Counted from the stretch's first letter, positions 23,201 through 38,200 are shown. The stretch: DNA of 64,000 nt from Tridacna crocea (GCA_943736015.1 OX031069.1:42504728-42568727); one strand, 5' to 3'. Made by a program: numbers and translations. The notes: a model not told the origin generated them from the letters alone.

Positions 23201-26200
23201 CTACCCTTCACAACATAAATTTCAAATTACCAGTCACTTTTGTATTGTCTTCTGCAAATGCTTTCAATTTAGACTAGTCTAAAATATTGTTGTTTGGTAA
23301 TGGGTTAATTACATGTACAGTTAAAAGTTGAGTAAGACAGAAGTCAGGCTAGTAAACAGACACCTACATGTCGTGTCTCCAAATCCATAATTGTGATTTA
23401 CATTGTTTATTGTTATGCCCTTACTTGTCCACAGCATACCATGAGCTTTACAAGACAAATCTGTCATTAATCTTTTCACAGTCAAGTCCGGCTATGATGA
23501 TCTTGTGATAGAGGACAGTCATGAAGGGGAGACAGTTTTAGGTGATGGTAAATCTGGAGTGTTACAACAAGAGGAAGATGAAGATCAGCTCCCAGCAAGG
23601 GGTCATCGGCATAGACCTAAAAGTTCAAATAAACCGAGAATTTTATCTCAGGGCATGTCTGGACCTATTATAAATACTGAGGTAGTCTTATGAGAGCATG
23701 TTTTCTTCTTTTTTTCCCACTTCTGATTTAGTATTTATTGATTCAACCCAATGGATTCAATTTTGATGTTTACCAGAGCTCCAGACGGAGGGAGTGATTT
23801 TGATTTAAAGATTGAAAAAGAAAATTATTCTCCACTAAACCCTATGTTATGGGTACTCATTGGAATCGTCTCATCGAGATGATTCTAATGAGTACCCACA
23901 ACATAGGATTTGGATGAGAAATAATGGATGTAGAGTACTATCAGTCCCTCTTATTTGGAGCTGTTCACACAGGAAATTATGGCACAACATTGAATGTATA
24001 TAAACTTGTTTGCATATAATGAATAACTCAAAAAAGTGGGATGCTTTTCATACCTGATTAGTGTCCATATGTGGCTTGATACAAATTTTATTCTTGAGTA
24101 TTTCAAGATTGTAGCTGAAACAAGTTTGTCTTGATATCTTTTAAGGATTCTACTAGAAGGAAATTCCAAAAGCCAAGACCACTGTCTGCCAGTAAAAATC
24201 AAAGACTGAATCTGTTTGAAAATGAATCTCCAAAACTGGCTACTGCTTTAGACAGCCCTAGTAACACAAAATCTTCCTCAAAACCCACAGTAGTTAATTC
24301 CCGACCATTGAACAGTGCCAAGTCAACAAAATCTAATCTAAGTCATACAGAATTGAATTCTGATGTAAAGGAAATAGAAACCCTAATATCTAGTGAAAGA
24401 AAACAGTCAATTAAGGATGTGTTAGAAATTGAGCAAGGGCGTACTGGGACTGTACCTCGCAGACAAACGTCAGTTGAGAAAGAGACAAAACATTACACTG
24501 TAGATACATCAAGTATTGTGAAAGACAGAAAGAAAGCCAGTGGATCTGGGAGGTAAAATCTTCACATTTTAGCCTTTTAATGACCCTAAGGAAGAGGCCT
24601 TTTGAAAACATTGTGGGAAAAAGAGAAAATGCTGGTAACCAGCATTTTCTCCTTTTCCCACAAAGTTTTCTACCCCATCAAAGAAAAATTGCGCCATTTT
24701 AGCCACTTTGAAATTGTTGCCTGCAAATGCATTCAATTTGGATAGGTCTAAACTTTTGTCATGAGGTAAAGGGTTAATCTATTACATATATGTGAGAGGA
24801 ACCCAGGGGGGTTTACCCATTACCACACAATCGCAACTTTTGACGCCGCTGAGAAAGAAGCCTTTAGAAAGCATTGTGGGAAAAGGAGAAATGTTTTCTA
24901 CCCTTTACCAAACAAAATTCAAATTTTCAGTCACTTTTATTTTGTCGTCTGCAAGTGCTTTCGATTTGGACAAGTCTAAAATTTTGTCGTCTGGTAATGA
25001 GTTAATGTGTGAATGCATTGCACTTAGCAAGTTGTCTCACAAGATGGCTCTATTTTGTCTGACTGCCAGCTAAATCATGGTGTGGGATGGTGCTTTGTAA
25101 TGCAGAGAATTTACCAAAAGCAAAAAGTTTGACTGAAGTCAGCCTGTAGGCCCTGTGCAGACTGCACTAGCTCACATGGGTCATTACTATTTGAGATGCT
25201 TTAACCTTTTACCACACAGCAGAATTTTAGACCTATCCAAATCAAAAGCATTTGAAGACGATAACTTCATAGATGCTCAAATGATGCTACTTTTCCTTGA
25301 TAGAATAGAAAACTTTGTGGGAAAAGGAGAGAATGCTGGTTACCAGCATTTTCTCCTTTTCTCACAATGTTTTCATTAGGCTTCTTTCCAATGGCCATCA
25401 AAACTCATCATTGTGTAGTGAAGGGTTAAAGTACCTTTTCACAGAGTTTAGCTTGTATTCTGTTGATTTTTTAAAATGTTATGCACACTTGAAGATATCT
25501 TAGTAAGAAATTATAAATCTGAGACTGCTCAAAATGTACAGAAAATGTCCTGATTGATCTCAAAACTTGACTGTCTGATATGTCGAGATAGTGAGATAAA
25601 AACAGTGTTGAAAATGCATTGTGCAGAATTTAATGGACTGAAAGTATGTCTTCTTTAATTAGCACTTGGAAGATTAAAAATGAATATAGTAGCATATATG
25701 TACATATGGATTAAACAATTGTACAGAATAACAGATATTATCTTTTAATTTCAACGAAAGGGCAGATTTTAGACTTTTTCAGATATATGAAAATTTGCAG
25801 ATGGCAAATTCAACATTAGTACAAAGGAGCTTTAGCTATTACATAGGGCAGAAAAGATTGTGGTATAAGAGAAAATGCTGGTTACCAGCATTTTCCCTTT
25901 TTCCCATAGTGTTCTCAAAGGCCTTCTTTCCCTGGTTTGGTAAAGCTTTGAACATTACTTAGTTCTGTGAATGTGCTGAAATAAAAATCATCATCAACAG
26001 ATAGGAAAATGTCTGCTTTTAGCTTGTCTTGTAATACATTTAGTATAATATATATTTCCTATTTGCTAGTCAAACTTCGTCCAGTAGTTCAATATCTACA
26101 ACGAAAGTTGGTGATGTAGAAGTGGGAGATATTGATGATTTAGACCAAGATCTTGCCAAATTGGATGTTGGTCCAAGAACCATGTCAGCTAAAATCAATA

Positions 26201-29200
26201 AAAGTCAGCATAATTGTAAACCAATTGATGTTAAAACAGCTGTGGTAAGTTAAGTGAAAAATTTGTTTTTATTTGAACATGTGATCAATGAAATTTGTCA
26301 GTCAATTTGACAAATCAGCTAGAACAAATATGATTTGAGGATACAGCATGATAACAATTTTGATCCCCAATATGAGCAAATCTAAACTTCTGCATTAACT
26401 CCTTAACTCATTACCAAACAAAAATATTTTAGACTGGTCCAAATTGAAAGCATTTGCAGACGACAAAATAAAAGTGACTGAAAATTTGAAATTTGTTTTG
26501 TGAAGGGTAGAAAATATTGTGGGAAAAGGAGAAAATGCTGGTTACCAGCATTTTCTCCTTTTCACACAATATTTTCTAAAGGCTTCTTTCTCAGGGTCGT
26601 CAGAAGTAGGGATTGTGTGGTAATGGGTTTAATAGAATGGTAAATTTTAGACATACCTGTATTTTAAATCTGGCTTCTCTATGACAGAGTACAACACATC
26701 GCAGAAAAAAAAGAGGAAATTGTGGTTATTAGCATTTTCTCTTTTTCCCCACAATGTTTTCAAAAGACTTTTCTTGTTGGTGATAAAAATATGGGATTGC
26801 TTGGCAAGGGATTCATTTCTAGATGAAACAATCATCATTCATAAACCCTTTACCACACAATGCCGACCTTTGACGACCGTGAGAAAGAAGCCTTTTGAAA
26901 ACATTGTGGGAAAAGGAAAAAATGCTGGTAACCAGCATTTTCTCCTTTTCCTACAATATTTTCTCTCCTCTATGATACAAATTTGAAAAGTTCAGTCACT
27001 TTTATTTTGATATCTGCAAATGCTTTCAATTCGTCTAACATTTTTTCGTTCGGTAAAGGGTTAATCATTTAGACTAAATGCTACAGGGATAAATTAAAGA
27101 TATATTGATATTCATTTTTATAGTATATACAGATGAATCCTCTATTTCCAAAACATTTACCTGTAAGCAGACAATTCTGAGTTTCAAGTAATCTGTTGGA
27201 GAGGCATTTGATAACATTGTTGGGAGAGGTGAATGTGTTGAAAAAAAGTTGTTTTTTTTTATTATTTTCTAATGATGTTCTTTCTCCTTTTTTCATTTGT
27301 CATCTGCAAGTCCTTTCAAATGGAAGTTTTTGTTGTGTGACAAAGAATTAATGTCGCTAATAAATAACATTTTGAAGTCTTGAACCCAATTTTTACAAAA
27401 TAATATTCTCATGCCAGTGCAAGAATTTCAAATCACCATTTCAGTTTGTAGAAAATGTCCAAAATACAAATTCAAGGTCAATTTTTGACAGAAAGTCTGA
27501 GGGAAAGATCATGTAGTTTAGATCCAAAATTACCCCTTCTTGCAATTGATCAAACTTCTTAACCCTTTCCCAAATGACAAACTTTTGGACTATACCAAAT
27601 TGAAAGCATTTGCAGACGACAATTCAGCTCTTGCTGAAAAGATGATTACTGTCTATGATAGGGTAGAAAACATAGTGGGAAAAGGAGAAAATGCTGGTTA
27701 CCAGCATTTTCTCCTTTTCCCACAATGTTTTCAAAAGGCTAGTATTGTTGACCTGTAAAAACCAGGGATTGTTTGGGAAAGGGTTAAACAAAATTGAAGT
27801 ATTTGCAGACGATATGGGTCAAGTTATGGTATTTATCTCTGGAAAAGGAGAATTTATTGATGGAACAGGAGAAAATGCTGGTTAACATACCTGTATTCTT
27901 GTGTATGCTGTTTCTTTCTTCTAGGCCTTGAAGACCCTTATATTTGGGACACCAATGCAGTGTTTTAACGATGAATGGAGGTATCAAAGCTTCAGTTTTT
28001 GTGATATGCCAAAGTTGAAATATGGAATTGTACAAAAAAAGGTAAATATGCAAACCTCATATTAGTTTTAATTTTTTTTTTTATTTTTTTCTTTCCTGAC
28101 TGGGAATTTCTTTTTCATGAAACAAATTTGCGAAGTTTTTGACGAGTCCGCCAATATGTGGATAATCAGTATGATTTTAGGGGTAAAAATGATAGCAATA
28201 ATTTAAATCTTTACCAAGAGGTCAATTTTGTCTTAAATGGATCAAACACATTAATTGTTGTTGAAAAGATTTTTTCCTTTCTTTGAAATGGTGAAAAATA
28301 TTGTAGAGACAAATTAAAAATTGCTCATTGCCAGTACATTGTCTACATTTCCAATATTTCCTCAGTGTTTTGGAAAGCTTCCTTCTTCGGGGTCAAAACA
28401 TAGGATTGTTCAACAAAAAAAAAAAAAAAAACGAGATCAGTTGCTAGGTAAAATGCATTATTGAGATGCAGTAAACACAGTTTTGTCAGAGTAATGCTCA
28501 TACTATTTTCCTACACAGGGTGGACCATGTGGGGTTCTAGCCAGTGTTCAAGCCTTTGTTTTACAAGAATTGTTGTTTGGTGACAGAAGAATATCGCTTC
28601 AAAGATTGTAAGTTGAATATGATTTTTCTTGTCAACTGTGAATACTTTGATTTTTTTAAAAACTTTTACTTTGCTAAATTATATATTTAGCCTTTACCTT
28701 ACCAAAAAATGTTTTTTGACAAAAGAATACTTGTACAAAGATTGCTATTATGTTTTATCGTATAAAGTGTAAGTACTTTGCTTCTCATACTTTTGTCATG
28801 CTAAAATGAAATGTCCACTGAACAAGCATTTGCTTGTGATTGTATTAACCCTGTCCCAAATGATAAAATTTGAGATGTCTTTTAAATTGGAAGTATCTGT
28901 GCTCTTTAAATTGATGGTGTTCAAGTAACATAGTTTTTGCCTTAGCAAAGTAGAAAGCATGTCAAAAAAAGAGAAAATGCTGCATCCAGCATTTTCTCCT
29001 TTTCCCATCATGATTTCTATTTTACTCTTTCAAAGACAGAAACCAACATTTGAGCTACATTTAATTTGATGTCTGCAAATGCTTTCAGCTTTTACAAGTC
29101 TAAAATTTTGTTGTGCGATAAAGGCTTTTAAATTTTTTTCTGTCACAGTAACTCACCTAACTATGAAGAGAGAACAGAAGCCCTTGCCATCGCTCTTGCT

Positions 29201-32200
29201 AGAATATTTTGGAGAGCAGGAGAGAAGAGAAAAGCTGTTGTGTGCATGTATTTAAAGATTCTTTTCAATTATCATTTATTATTAATAAGACTTAAATATC
29301 GCCTAAGATTCCTCTTAATTGTTGTTGAACCTTGAATAAGACTGAATATATCGTTGTTAAAACCATGCTCTGCTAAAAGTTCTTTACCCTTAACCAAACA
29401 ATGAAATATCAGGTATTAGACTAAACCAAATTGAGAGCATTTGCAGATGACACATTGAATGTAGCTCAATATGGTAGAAAATATTGTAGAAGAAGGAGAA
29501 AACGATGCTTACCAGGAGTGATAAAAGTCAAAGCTACAATTCTTGTGATATAAGTCAGTGGTAGAGAAAAAATATTTTATAAAGTTTGGGAGTAGAAACA
29601 TGTGAAATGTTGGGATATGAGTTTTAGCAGTTTATGTATAACTGAATTACTGTCTAGAATATCATTAGATGCCAAAAAAACATATCAAAAAACAATTAAA
29701 CAAGACTTTAATGTTAAGATACAAATGTATTTATTTACAATGTAATCAGCTGTCCCTTGTCCCATAAACCTTAAGCCACACAGGCTTATTTTATATTATT
29801 AAAAAAAAGATATCATGGCTAATGAAGCAAAAGGGTTATTTATCTGGTTTATGATTTTTTTTTCCAGTCCCTCAAGTCGTCCAGTGATAGGTAGTGGAGG
29901 AAAGTTCAGAGCAGATGAATTTATTGAAACAGTAAGTCTGGTCATTACTAGATATTAAAGATATAAAAATGCAGTGAAATCATACATGTGACAGAAAATT
30001 TGAAATTTGTTCTGGTTACCAGCATTTTCCTATTTTCCCACAGTGTTTTCAAAAGGCTTCTTTCTCAGGGATGTCAAAAGTAGGGATTGTGTGGTAATAG
30101 ATTAAAATGGTAGATGGAATGGATGTCGCTGAGGTAAACAGTGAGCAATCACTGCTGTTTGTGTACTTAACTCTTTACCAAGTGACAAAAATTCACACAG
30201 GTCAAAAATGAGAGCACTTGCAGACGACAAATTAAAGATGATCCACAGAACAAAAAACTTGGCCTTGATAGAGTAGAAAAAATTGTGTGAAAAGGTAACC
30301 AGCATTTTCCCCTTTTCACCCAATGTTTTCGAAGGCCTTCTGCGTCGGGGTTGTTAAAACTCGGGATTGTATGGTAAAGGGTTAATGCATGCCCCATGAT
30401 TCATTATACCAAGGGTTAATGCATGCCTCATGATTTGTTATACCAACGGTTATGCATGCCCCGTGATTCATTACACCAAGGGTAAATGCATGCCCCGTGA
30501 TTCATTACACCAAGGGTTAATGCATGCCCCGTGATTCATTACACCAAGGGTTATGCATGCCCCGTGATTCATTACGCCAAGGGTTAATGCATACCCCGTG
30601 ATTCATAATGCCAAGGGTTAATGCATGCCCCATGATTCATTACGCCAAGGGTTTATGCATGCCTGTGATTCATTACGCCAAGGGTAAATGCATGCCACGT
30701 GATTTATTACGCCAAGGGTTAATGCATGCCACGTGATTCATTACGCCAAGGGTTAGTGGATGCCCCGTGATTCATTACGCCAAGGGTTAATGCATGCCCC
30801 GTGATTCATTACACCAAGGGTTAATGCATGCCCCGTGATTCATTATACCAAGCAATTAATTATACATTTATGGATTACCCCATGATTCAATCAGTTGTTA
30901 CAAAATATTTTCCAACAACCAACTGAATCATGAGGTAAAATGGTCCTTTGACATGTAGGAAATTGATGAAAAGCAATAGTTTTGATGGAGGTTAGCCTGT
31001 GCAGACTATTCAAGCTGAATTGAATACACTGTTTGCTTAAGAAATAATCTTCTTCCTATCATGGTTTATTGTTCAATAAACCACAGTTGTGAGTTATGAG
31101 GCACAATAAATAATCCATGAGGGTGATAGCCCGAGTGGTTTATTTATTGCGCCTCATAACTCACCATGTGGTTTATTGAATGATAAACCATGATAGAAAG
31201 AAGATTATTTCAATTCTAACATGATCAATTCTAAATGAAAGGAAAAGAAGTTCAAACTTTGAGTAAACATGGGGATGAAGATTATATTCCATTGATTAAC
31301 CCACTCATTGAATGACGTCACTCAATATAGAATGACATCACTCTGCATGGATTGTCGCAGATTATACCATGTTTTTCTTGCACTGTGTTAATAGAGCTGA
31401 ATTCGCGAGTCATGTTAGAATTATGCAATAAATCGTTTTTTCACAGAGGATGAGTTGATTTATTACCAAACGACAAAATTTTAGGTTTGTCCAAATGAAA
31501 AGCATTTGCAGACAACAAAATAAAACAGACCAAAAATTGAAATTTGATTTGTGAAGAGTAGAAAACATGGTTGGAAAAGGAGAAAATGGTGGTTACCAAA
31601 AAACTAGTTCTTTGTGTTAGCTTTGTTTGGTATTTGCCTAAAACTGAGCTACAACTCTTTTTCAGTTGTCCCTTTACACCTTTGTTGACTTTGAAGAACT
31701 ACTGTCTTTCATGAAACAGGCTGTCAGTCAGGTGAGATTGTTTTTATTTTGTGCTTTGTTCAAGTTCAGATTCGTTGTACCTTATCAAAGACCTGTAAGA
31801 GTTGAAAGATGCAGTGATTGTTCATTTTTCTAAACAACTTTTTAATATTATCTGTTTAAACCCGTTACCAAACACTCCCTGGTTTTTATGACCCTGAGAA
31901 AGAGGCCTTTAGAAAACATTGTGGGAAAAGGAGAAAATGCTGGTAACCAGCATTTTCTCTTTCCCCACAATGTTTTCTACCCTTCACAAAACAAAATTCA
32001 AGTTTTCAGTCATTTTTATTTTGTCGTCTGCAAATGCTTTTGATTTGGACACACCGAAAAATATGTCGTTTGGTAAAGAGTTAATCATGGAAGAGGATTT
32101 GATCCAGTACTATGCAACTAAGTCTTTGTTTGCCACAATTAAAGAATGTCTTCTTTGATTCAAGTTTCTTTTATTAATATGGTGTACAATAGCCCACAGT

Positions 32201-35200
32201 AGGTGTAAGGTTAGCATTTCCAGTCATAGCACTTTCTGTGCAGCCCGATCTTGATCAAGAGTAAAAGACCTATATATGTCACAACCGGCAGTGAAAGGGT
32301 TAACCCTGATCTGGCTAAATAATTAACATGAAACTTTCATGTCGATATTAAAAACACAAATTTTGCTATTTCAAAGGTATTTTTGGGAGAAAGAAATCTT
32401 CTTATTGGACAGTGTAGGTCAAAGATCAGACTGCACATTCTGTGCAGTCTGATCTTGATCTACATTGTCTGCAAAAAGTCAATAAGTTGCCCCTTGCAGC
32501 TTAAGGGTTAACTGATCAACTTGATTATTGAACTTTTGATATGAGGAAACCCTTGGTAACAACCATAATTTTTATTCTCTTTTTTGACACAAAGATTTTT
32601 ACCCATTCAAAGACAAAATTAGTGCAGTATATCAACCTAGGTAGTCACCACATAATTATGGATCCATTAAATCCATTTTGTCTAATAACACTTATGAGGT
32701 CAACTGGACTTTGAACATGCGGAAAAAATTATGAATAGCAAAAAGGACCGAATCATGTAAGCCTGCTCAAACCACATATGCTGACATTGGTCAGTACTTT
32801 TTTTCAGAAGTATTAACAGATTACCACACAATCACAGTTTTTTAACGACCCACAGTAAGAAACCTTTTGAAAATATTGTTGTAAAAGGGAGAAAATGCTG
32901 GTAGCCCGCATTTTCTCCTTTTCCTGCAATGTTTTCTACCCTATCATAGACAAATTCTATGATTTTAGCATTATTTAAGTTGTCATATACAAATATTTTG
33001 GACAAGTCTAAAATTTTGTCATTTGTTAAAAAGTTAAGTACCCTTTTCATAGTGCATGGCTCAAAAAGTGTGTGACCTATTTTTCAGTTTGAGTTGGATG
33101 GCCTGGGTGGAGTTGTGTTATCTCTTTATTCTGTGATATTATCAAGAAAAGTAGAATGGTATGATTGCTTTATGTTCATAATTATGTTCTTGACAAGCTA
33201 AAGAGTGGAGATGGATTGTAAAGCTTTGAACTTTTTGCCAAAAAAGGCCCGTTCTACGGACGGTTTTGTATAACATGATATCCTCTTCTTGAGAAATATC
33301 AATATTTATTAATGTTATTTACGCAAGCTTTCAACGGTACAAAACATTGTATCACAGGGTTTCATTTGCGGAAGGCAGTTGTACTATGGAAATTCTGTGT
33401 AGATTACTCGTATAATAACGAAAAATTTGTAGATGGAAAAGCGGATATCAGTGGTAGATTTGACTTTTTCTTTTGTTACTGTGAAATCAATATTTTAAAA
33501 TTTGATTATGTCTGAAAAAAAACAAGATTACCAATAGACTGCTTTATTGATAATTCTTGAGTATGAGGAAACTTAAAGAATGAGTGTAAACAAGGAAAAG
33601 GTGGACTCATTGAACTTTTTTTTCTTGAGAGGGTAGAAAACAGTATGGGAAAAAGAAGCAATGCTGTTTACCAGCATTTTCTCCCTACTATACAAGGTTT
33701 TGAAAGCTTTCTATGGCAGGCTGATTGAAAATTTGCAACTGTGTGTTAACCCTTTACCACAAAATGACTAGTTATAACGCCCCTGTGGAAGAAGCCTTTT
33801 GAAAACCTTGTGGGAAAAGGAGAAAATGCTGATTACCAGCATTTTCTCCTTTTCCCACAATGTTTTCTAACCTATCAATGGCAGAAATCATCATTTGAGT
33901 TACATGTAAATCGTTGCCTTCAAATATTTTCATTTTTTGTTCGGTTCAAAATATCATTGTGTGATAAAGGGTTAAAGGGATTGAAATTGTAAAGAAAAGG
34001 TAATAGAAAGAGGAGATGGAGGATATAGTTGAATCGGTGCATAAGCTGCCATGATACATTATTTCTGAGTTAGTGTTGAAATTAGTTTTGACACAGATCT
34101 ATGATGAAAATTGTCCTTTCTCAATGCTGTTATGTACTTACTGGATGTTTTATTTGCCAGTGTTAGGGATGATATGGATGAGCCAACCAGTAAGCTGATG
34201 GGGGCTCATGGGTATTGTACACAGGTAGGCTTTATCAAAGGATTTTTTTGTTTTATAACAGCTTGCCTCATAACACTTTAATACACGGTCCAAAATTTAG
34301 CTCTTTACCAAACGACAAAATTTTGGATCAGTCCAAATTGAAAGCATTTGCTGACGACAAAATAAATGTGAATCAAAAATTGAATTTTGAATTCGAAAGG
34401 GATAGAAAACATTATGGGAAAAAGGAGAAAATGCTGGTTACCAGCATTTTCTCCATTTCCCACAATGTTTTCAAAGGCTTTCTTTCTCAGGGTCGTTAAA
34501 AATCAGGATTGTTTTAAGTAAGAAGGGCCTAGCACAGGCAGCATATAGGACTTTAGAACAGATGGTTGGGTTTGATCCCTGGCTCAGCCAACTTCTTTCC
34601 AGGTATTGATGATAGTCATAGCGACATTATTAATTCCTATCTAACAGCTGACCATCTTTCGATGATGTCTATGTGGGAAAGCAGCCAGTGGCTTGGAAAC
34701 AAAATAATAGGGAGTACTGGTAAAAGAAACTTCAGGAAAGTATAGATAGGTACACTAGCTGCTGAGATATGAACTGAAATAATGTTGAAAACGGCGTTGA
34801 TCACCATCTAATCAATCAATTAATCAACATTTAGTGAGAAGGCTTTTGAAAATATTTAAAGAAAAGAAGAAAATACTGGTAACCAGCATTTTCTTCTTTT
34901 CTCACAAGGTTTTCAACCCTATCAACAACAGAAGTCATTTTTTGTTTGCCACATTTAATTTGTTGTTGATGTTTTGTGGTAAAGGTTTAAAACCCTTTCC
35001 CAAACAGCAAATTTTGGACCAGACCAAACTGAAAGCATTTTGCAGTTGACAAATTAACAGTTGCTAAAAAGATGATTTTTCTATATGAGAGGGTAGAAAA
35101 CATTGTGGGAAAAGGAGAAAATGCTGGTTACCAGCATTTTCTCCTTTTCCCACAATGTTTTCAAGAGGCTTCTATTCCCAACCCGTAAAAACCGGTGATT

Positions 35201-38200
35201 GTTTGGGAAAGGGTTAACCTCAACCATCCATCCATTATAGTATACTGTCAGGGTCTGTATTCAGGAACAATTGTTAGTATTGCGCTTATCTTAACTCTTT
35301 ACTACATTAACAAAGTTGTAGAATTATCTTAATTAAAACCTTTTGCAGACAACAAAATACACATAGCTCGAAAAATGAAATTGTTTTGAAGAGGAGAAAA
35401 CATTGTGGGAAAAGGAGAAAATGCTGGTTACCAGCATTTTCTCCTTTACCCACAATGTGTTCAAAAGGCCTCTTTCTCAGGGTCCTTAAAATTAGGGATT
35501 GTGTGGTAAAGAGTTAGATTCAAAATAGAGCCATCTGATTGGCTGAGACTCTCTTTTTCAGCCCATCAAATGGCTAGTGTTTGAATTTCAAGCCTGACTC
35601 GCATCAAGAGTCTAATGAATACGTCCTATAAATTTCATTTAGCATATCTACCTTTATTATCTTTCTGAATTCTCACTTTAAAAGATGTATATGGTAAAGG
35701 GTAATATTGTGTCATCCAGGTATTTAGAAAAAATTAAGTAAATGGTATTTTGATGCTTGGTTATACCCCCACAACAAAATTAGGGATACATTGTATTTAC
35801 AACCTCACATTTACTCTAAAAATGGCTGAAATTTGATTTGAATCCTCCTGCTTGTGCATTTGCAGTTTTTATAGTTATTGGCAGGCTATTGTGTCATTTC
35901 AAATTTTGTCAAATCCAGAGCACAGGACAATTTTAATGTGGAACAAAATATGGGATTTTCATTTGAAAATGGAGAAATGTTAAAAAAAAAGGAGAAATTG
36001 CTGCTCACCAGCATTTTCTCTTTTGGTGTCAATGTTTTTGTGGTGTCCATGGTCGTGAGGTAGAGTGTCGGCCTCATAACCTAAGGGTACTGAGTTTGAT
36101 ACCAGGGAGTGGGTGTCAACTTTGGGATTTTTCATTGGCCCACACATTCGGCGCGAGTACTGGTGTAGTTCCCAGGAAGCAGAATCGAGAGAGATTAGTA
36201 TAAGTTATAAGAACTTGTTTCTCAATCGATGAAAAATGAATATGTTTAAACTAATGTTTTCCAAATGCCTCTTTCTCAGAGTTGTTAAATCTTGGGATTG
36301 TGTCGTAAAAAGTTAACAGCATTATTTAATTATTTCTTTTTCATTTCAGGATATGGTAAATTTATATATCTCAGGGCGAGCTGTCTCTAATGTGTTCAAT
36401 GATGTAATGGAGTTAGACTCTGGTGATGGTAACGTCACCATACTGAAAGGTGTTGTGTCTAGGTGTGATGTCGGACTGCTGTCTCTTTTTGAACATTATA
36501 AATCTTGTCAGGTAGGTTTGATTTGGATGAAATGGCAGTTGTTTTATGTTGAATTCTTAACTCTTTACCACACAACACAATAATTTCAGACTTCCAAAAA
36601 TTGAAAGCTTTTGCATATACATGTATTTAACTCATTACCAAACAACAAATTGTTAGGTTTGTCCAAATCAAAAGCATTTGGGGACGACATAATGAAAGTG
36701 ACTGAAAATTTGAAATTTGTTTTGTGAAGGGTAAAAAACATTGTAGGAAAAGCAGAAAATGCTGGGTTACCAGCATTTTCTCCTTTTTCCACAATGTTTT
36801 CTAAAGGCTCCTTTCTCGGGGTTGTCAAAAGTAGGGATTGTGTGGTAATGGGTTGATACCATAATTATATTACCTAGACTGCTAATAAAATGATTACTGT
36901 TGGATATTATAGCTCAGAAAAAATGGCAATTCCAGGAACATTATGTGCATGGTGATCTTATATCAGTAGTAACGAAAGTTTCTGCATGGATAGTTGGAAG
37001 AAAATTGTGTGCTTAAAGGAGAGGCATTTTGGCCTTCCCAATCTGTGGGAAATAGTAGGGTTTAACTCTTTCACTACTGATTAGATAATCATTTTCTCTG
37101 TGTCTGCAAAAATTGTTCCTCTGCAAGATCAATAAATGGTTCGTTCATTCTTGAATAAAACAGTGGACATGTAGATCAGAGATCAGACCGCACATTCTGT
37201 GCAGTCTGATCTTTATCTACACTGTCCACAAAAGCTTCTAGAGTTGTCTATGGTATGGAAAGAGTTAAAGAAGATAAACTTAAAATGTGAATCATTTCTT
37301 TTTAGGTTGGAACTTATTTAAAAACTCCCCGAAATCCAATCTGGGTTGTTTGCAGTGAGAGTCATTTCAGTGTGTTGTTTTGTATAAAGAAGGAACTCAC
37401 AAGTGACTGGAAAGCAGAGAAAAGATTTGACCTGTATTATTATGATGGTTTAGCAAGACAACAAGAAGAAATAAGACTTACTATAGGTTTGTAAAGTCTA
37501 ACAGCTTTTTGCTATAAAACTTTTATATTTTTCTAAACTATTGAACAGCATAGCTTTCCACAAATTTTTGGGGGATTGAATATACACACATACGACTCCT
37601 GCTTTCCCAAAGATATGAACAAGCATAATGTTATGCATTATGCCCTTTTCTCATAATATCATGAACCTATCATGCCATAAAAAAGACAAACAAGGCCTAG
37701 ATTTCATTTAGATACATTATTAGATTGGGAAAATGTTAATCATTTTTGGACAAAGGAAAGTACACTTAACTAATTTTTTGGGGCATTTTATCACAGCCAG
37801 AAATTGACTAGATGATTTCCATAATTTCCTGAATCATTCTGGAAAAACAACGAGCATTCCAATTGTAGCCAAATGAAGTTACACAGGGAGGGTATTCCTG
37901 AAGGTCGCAGCCTATACACTTATCGCAGATGTATTTTTTGTGTAGTACTTCAAAATTATGGGCACTAGGCAGAAATAAATGTTGTGATGTAAAAATAAGT
38001 GATGGAAGGAAAAGATGGTTTTGATAAAAAGGTTTCTCAGGACCCACAAAAAAAGTGAGAAAAAAAATATTGATAGCAAACATAGATACACTAAGGTATG
38101 AGAATTCATGGAGTAATGAGAATCAATGATAATTTCCTTTAGTTGTCAAGTTACGCTGTTCATTGACACTTGTATTTTGACTTCATGCTTGTTTACAAAA

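Noticed and set aside
27559..27787. Many similar short open frames with [14 protein letters not shown] or [19 protein letters not shown]
   Set aside because: They are translations of the T1 hairpin in different frames, recur in both orientations, and stop at the element ends. They are not a protein family.
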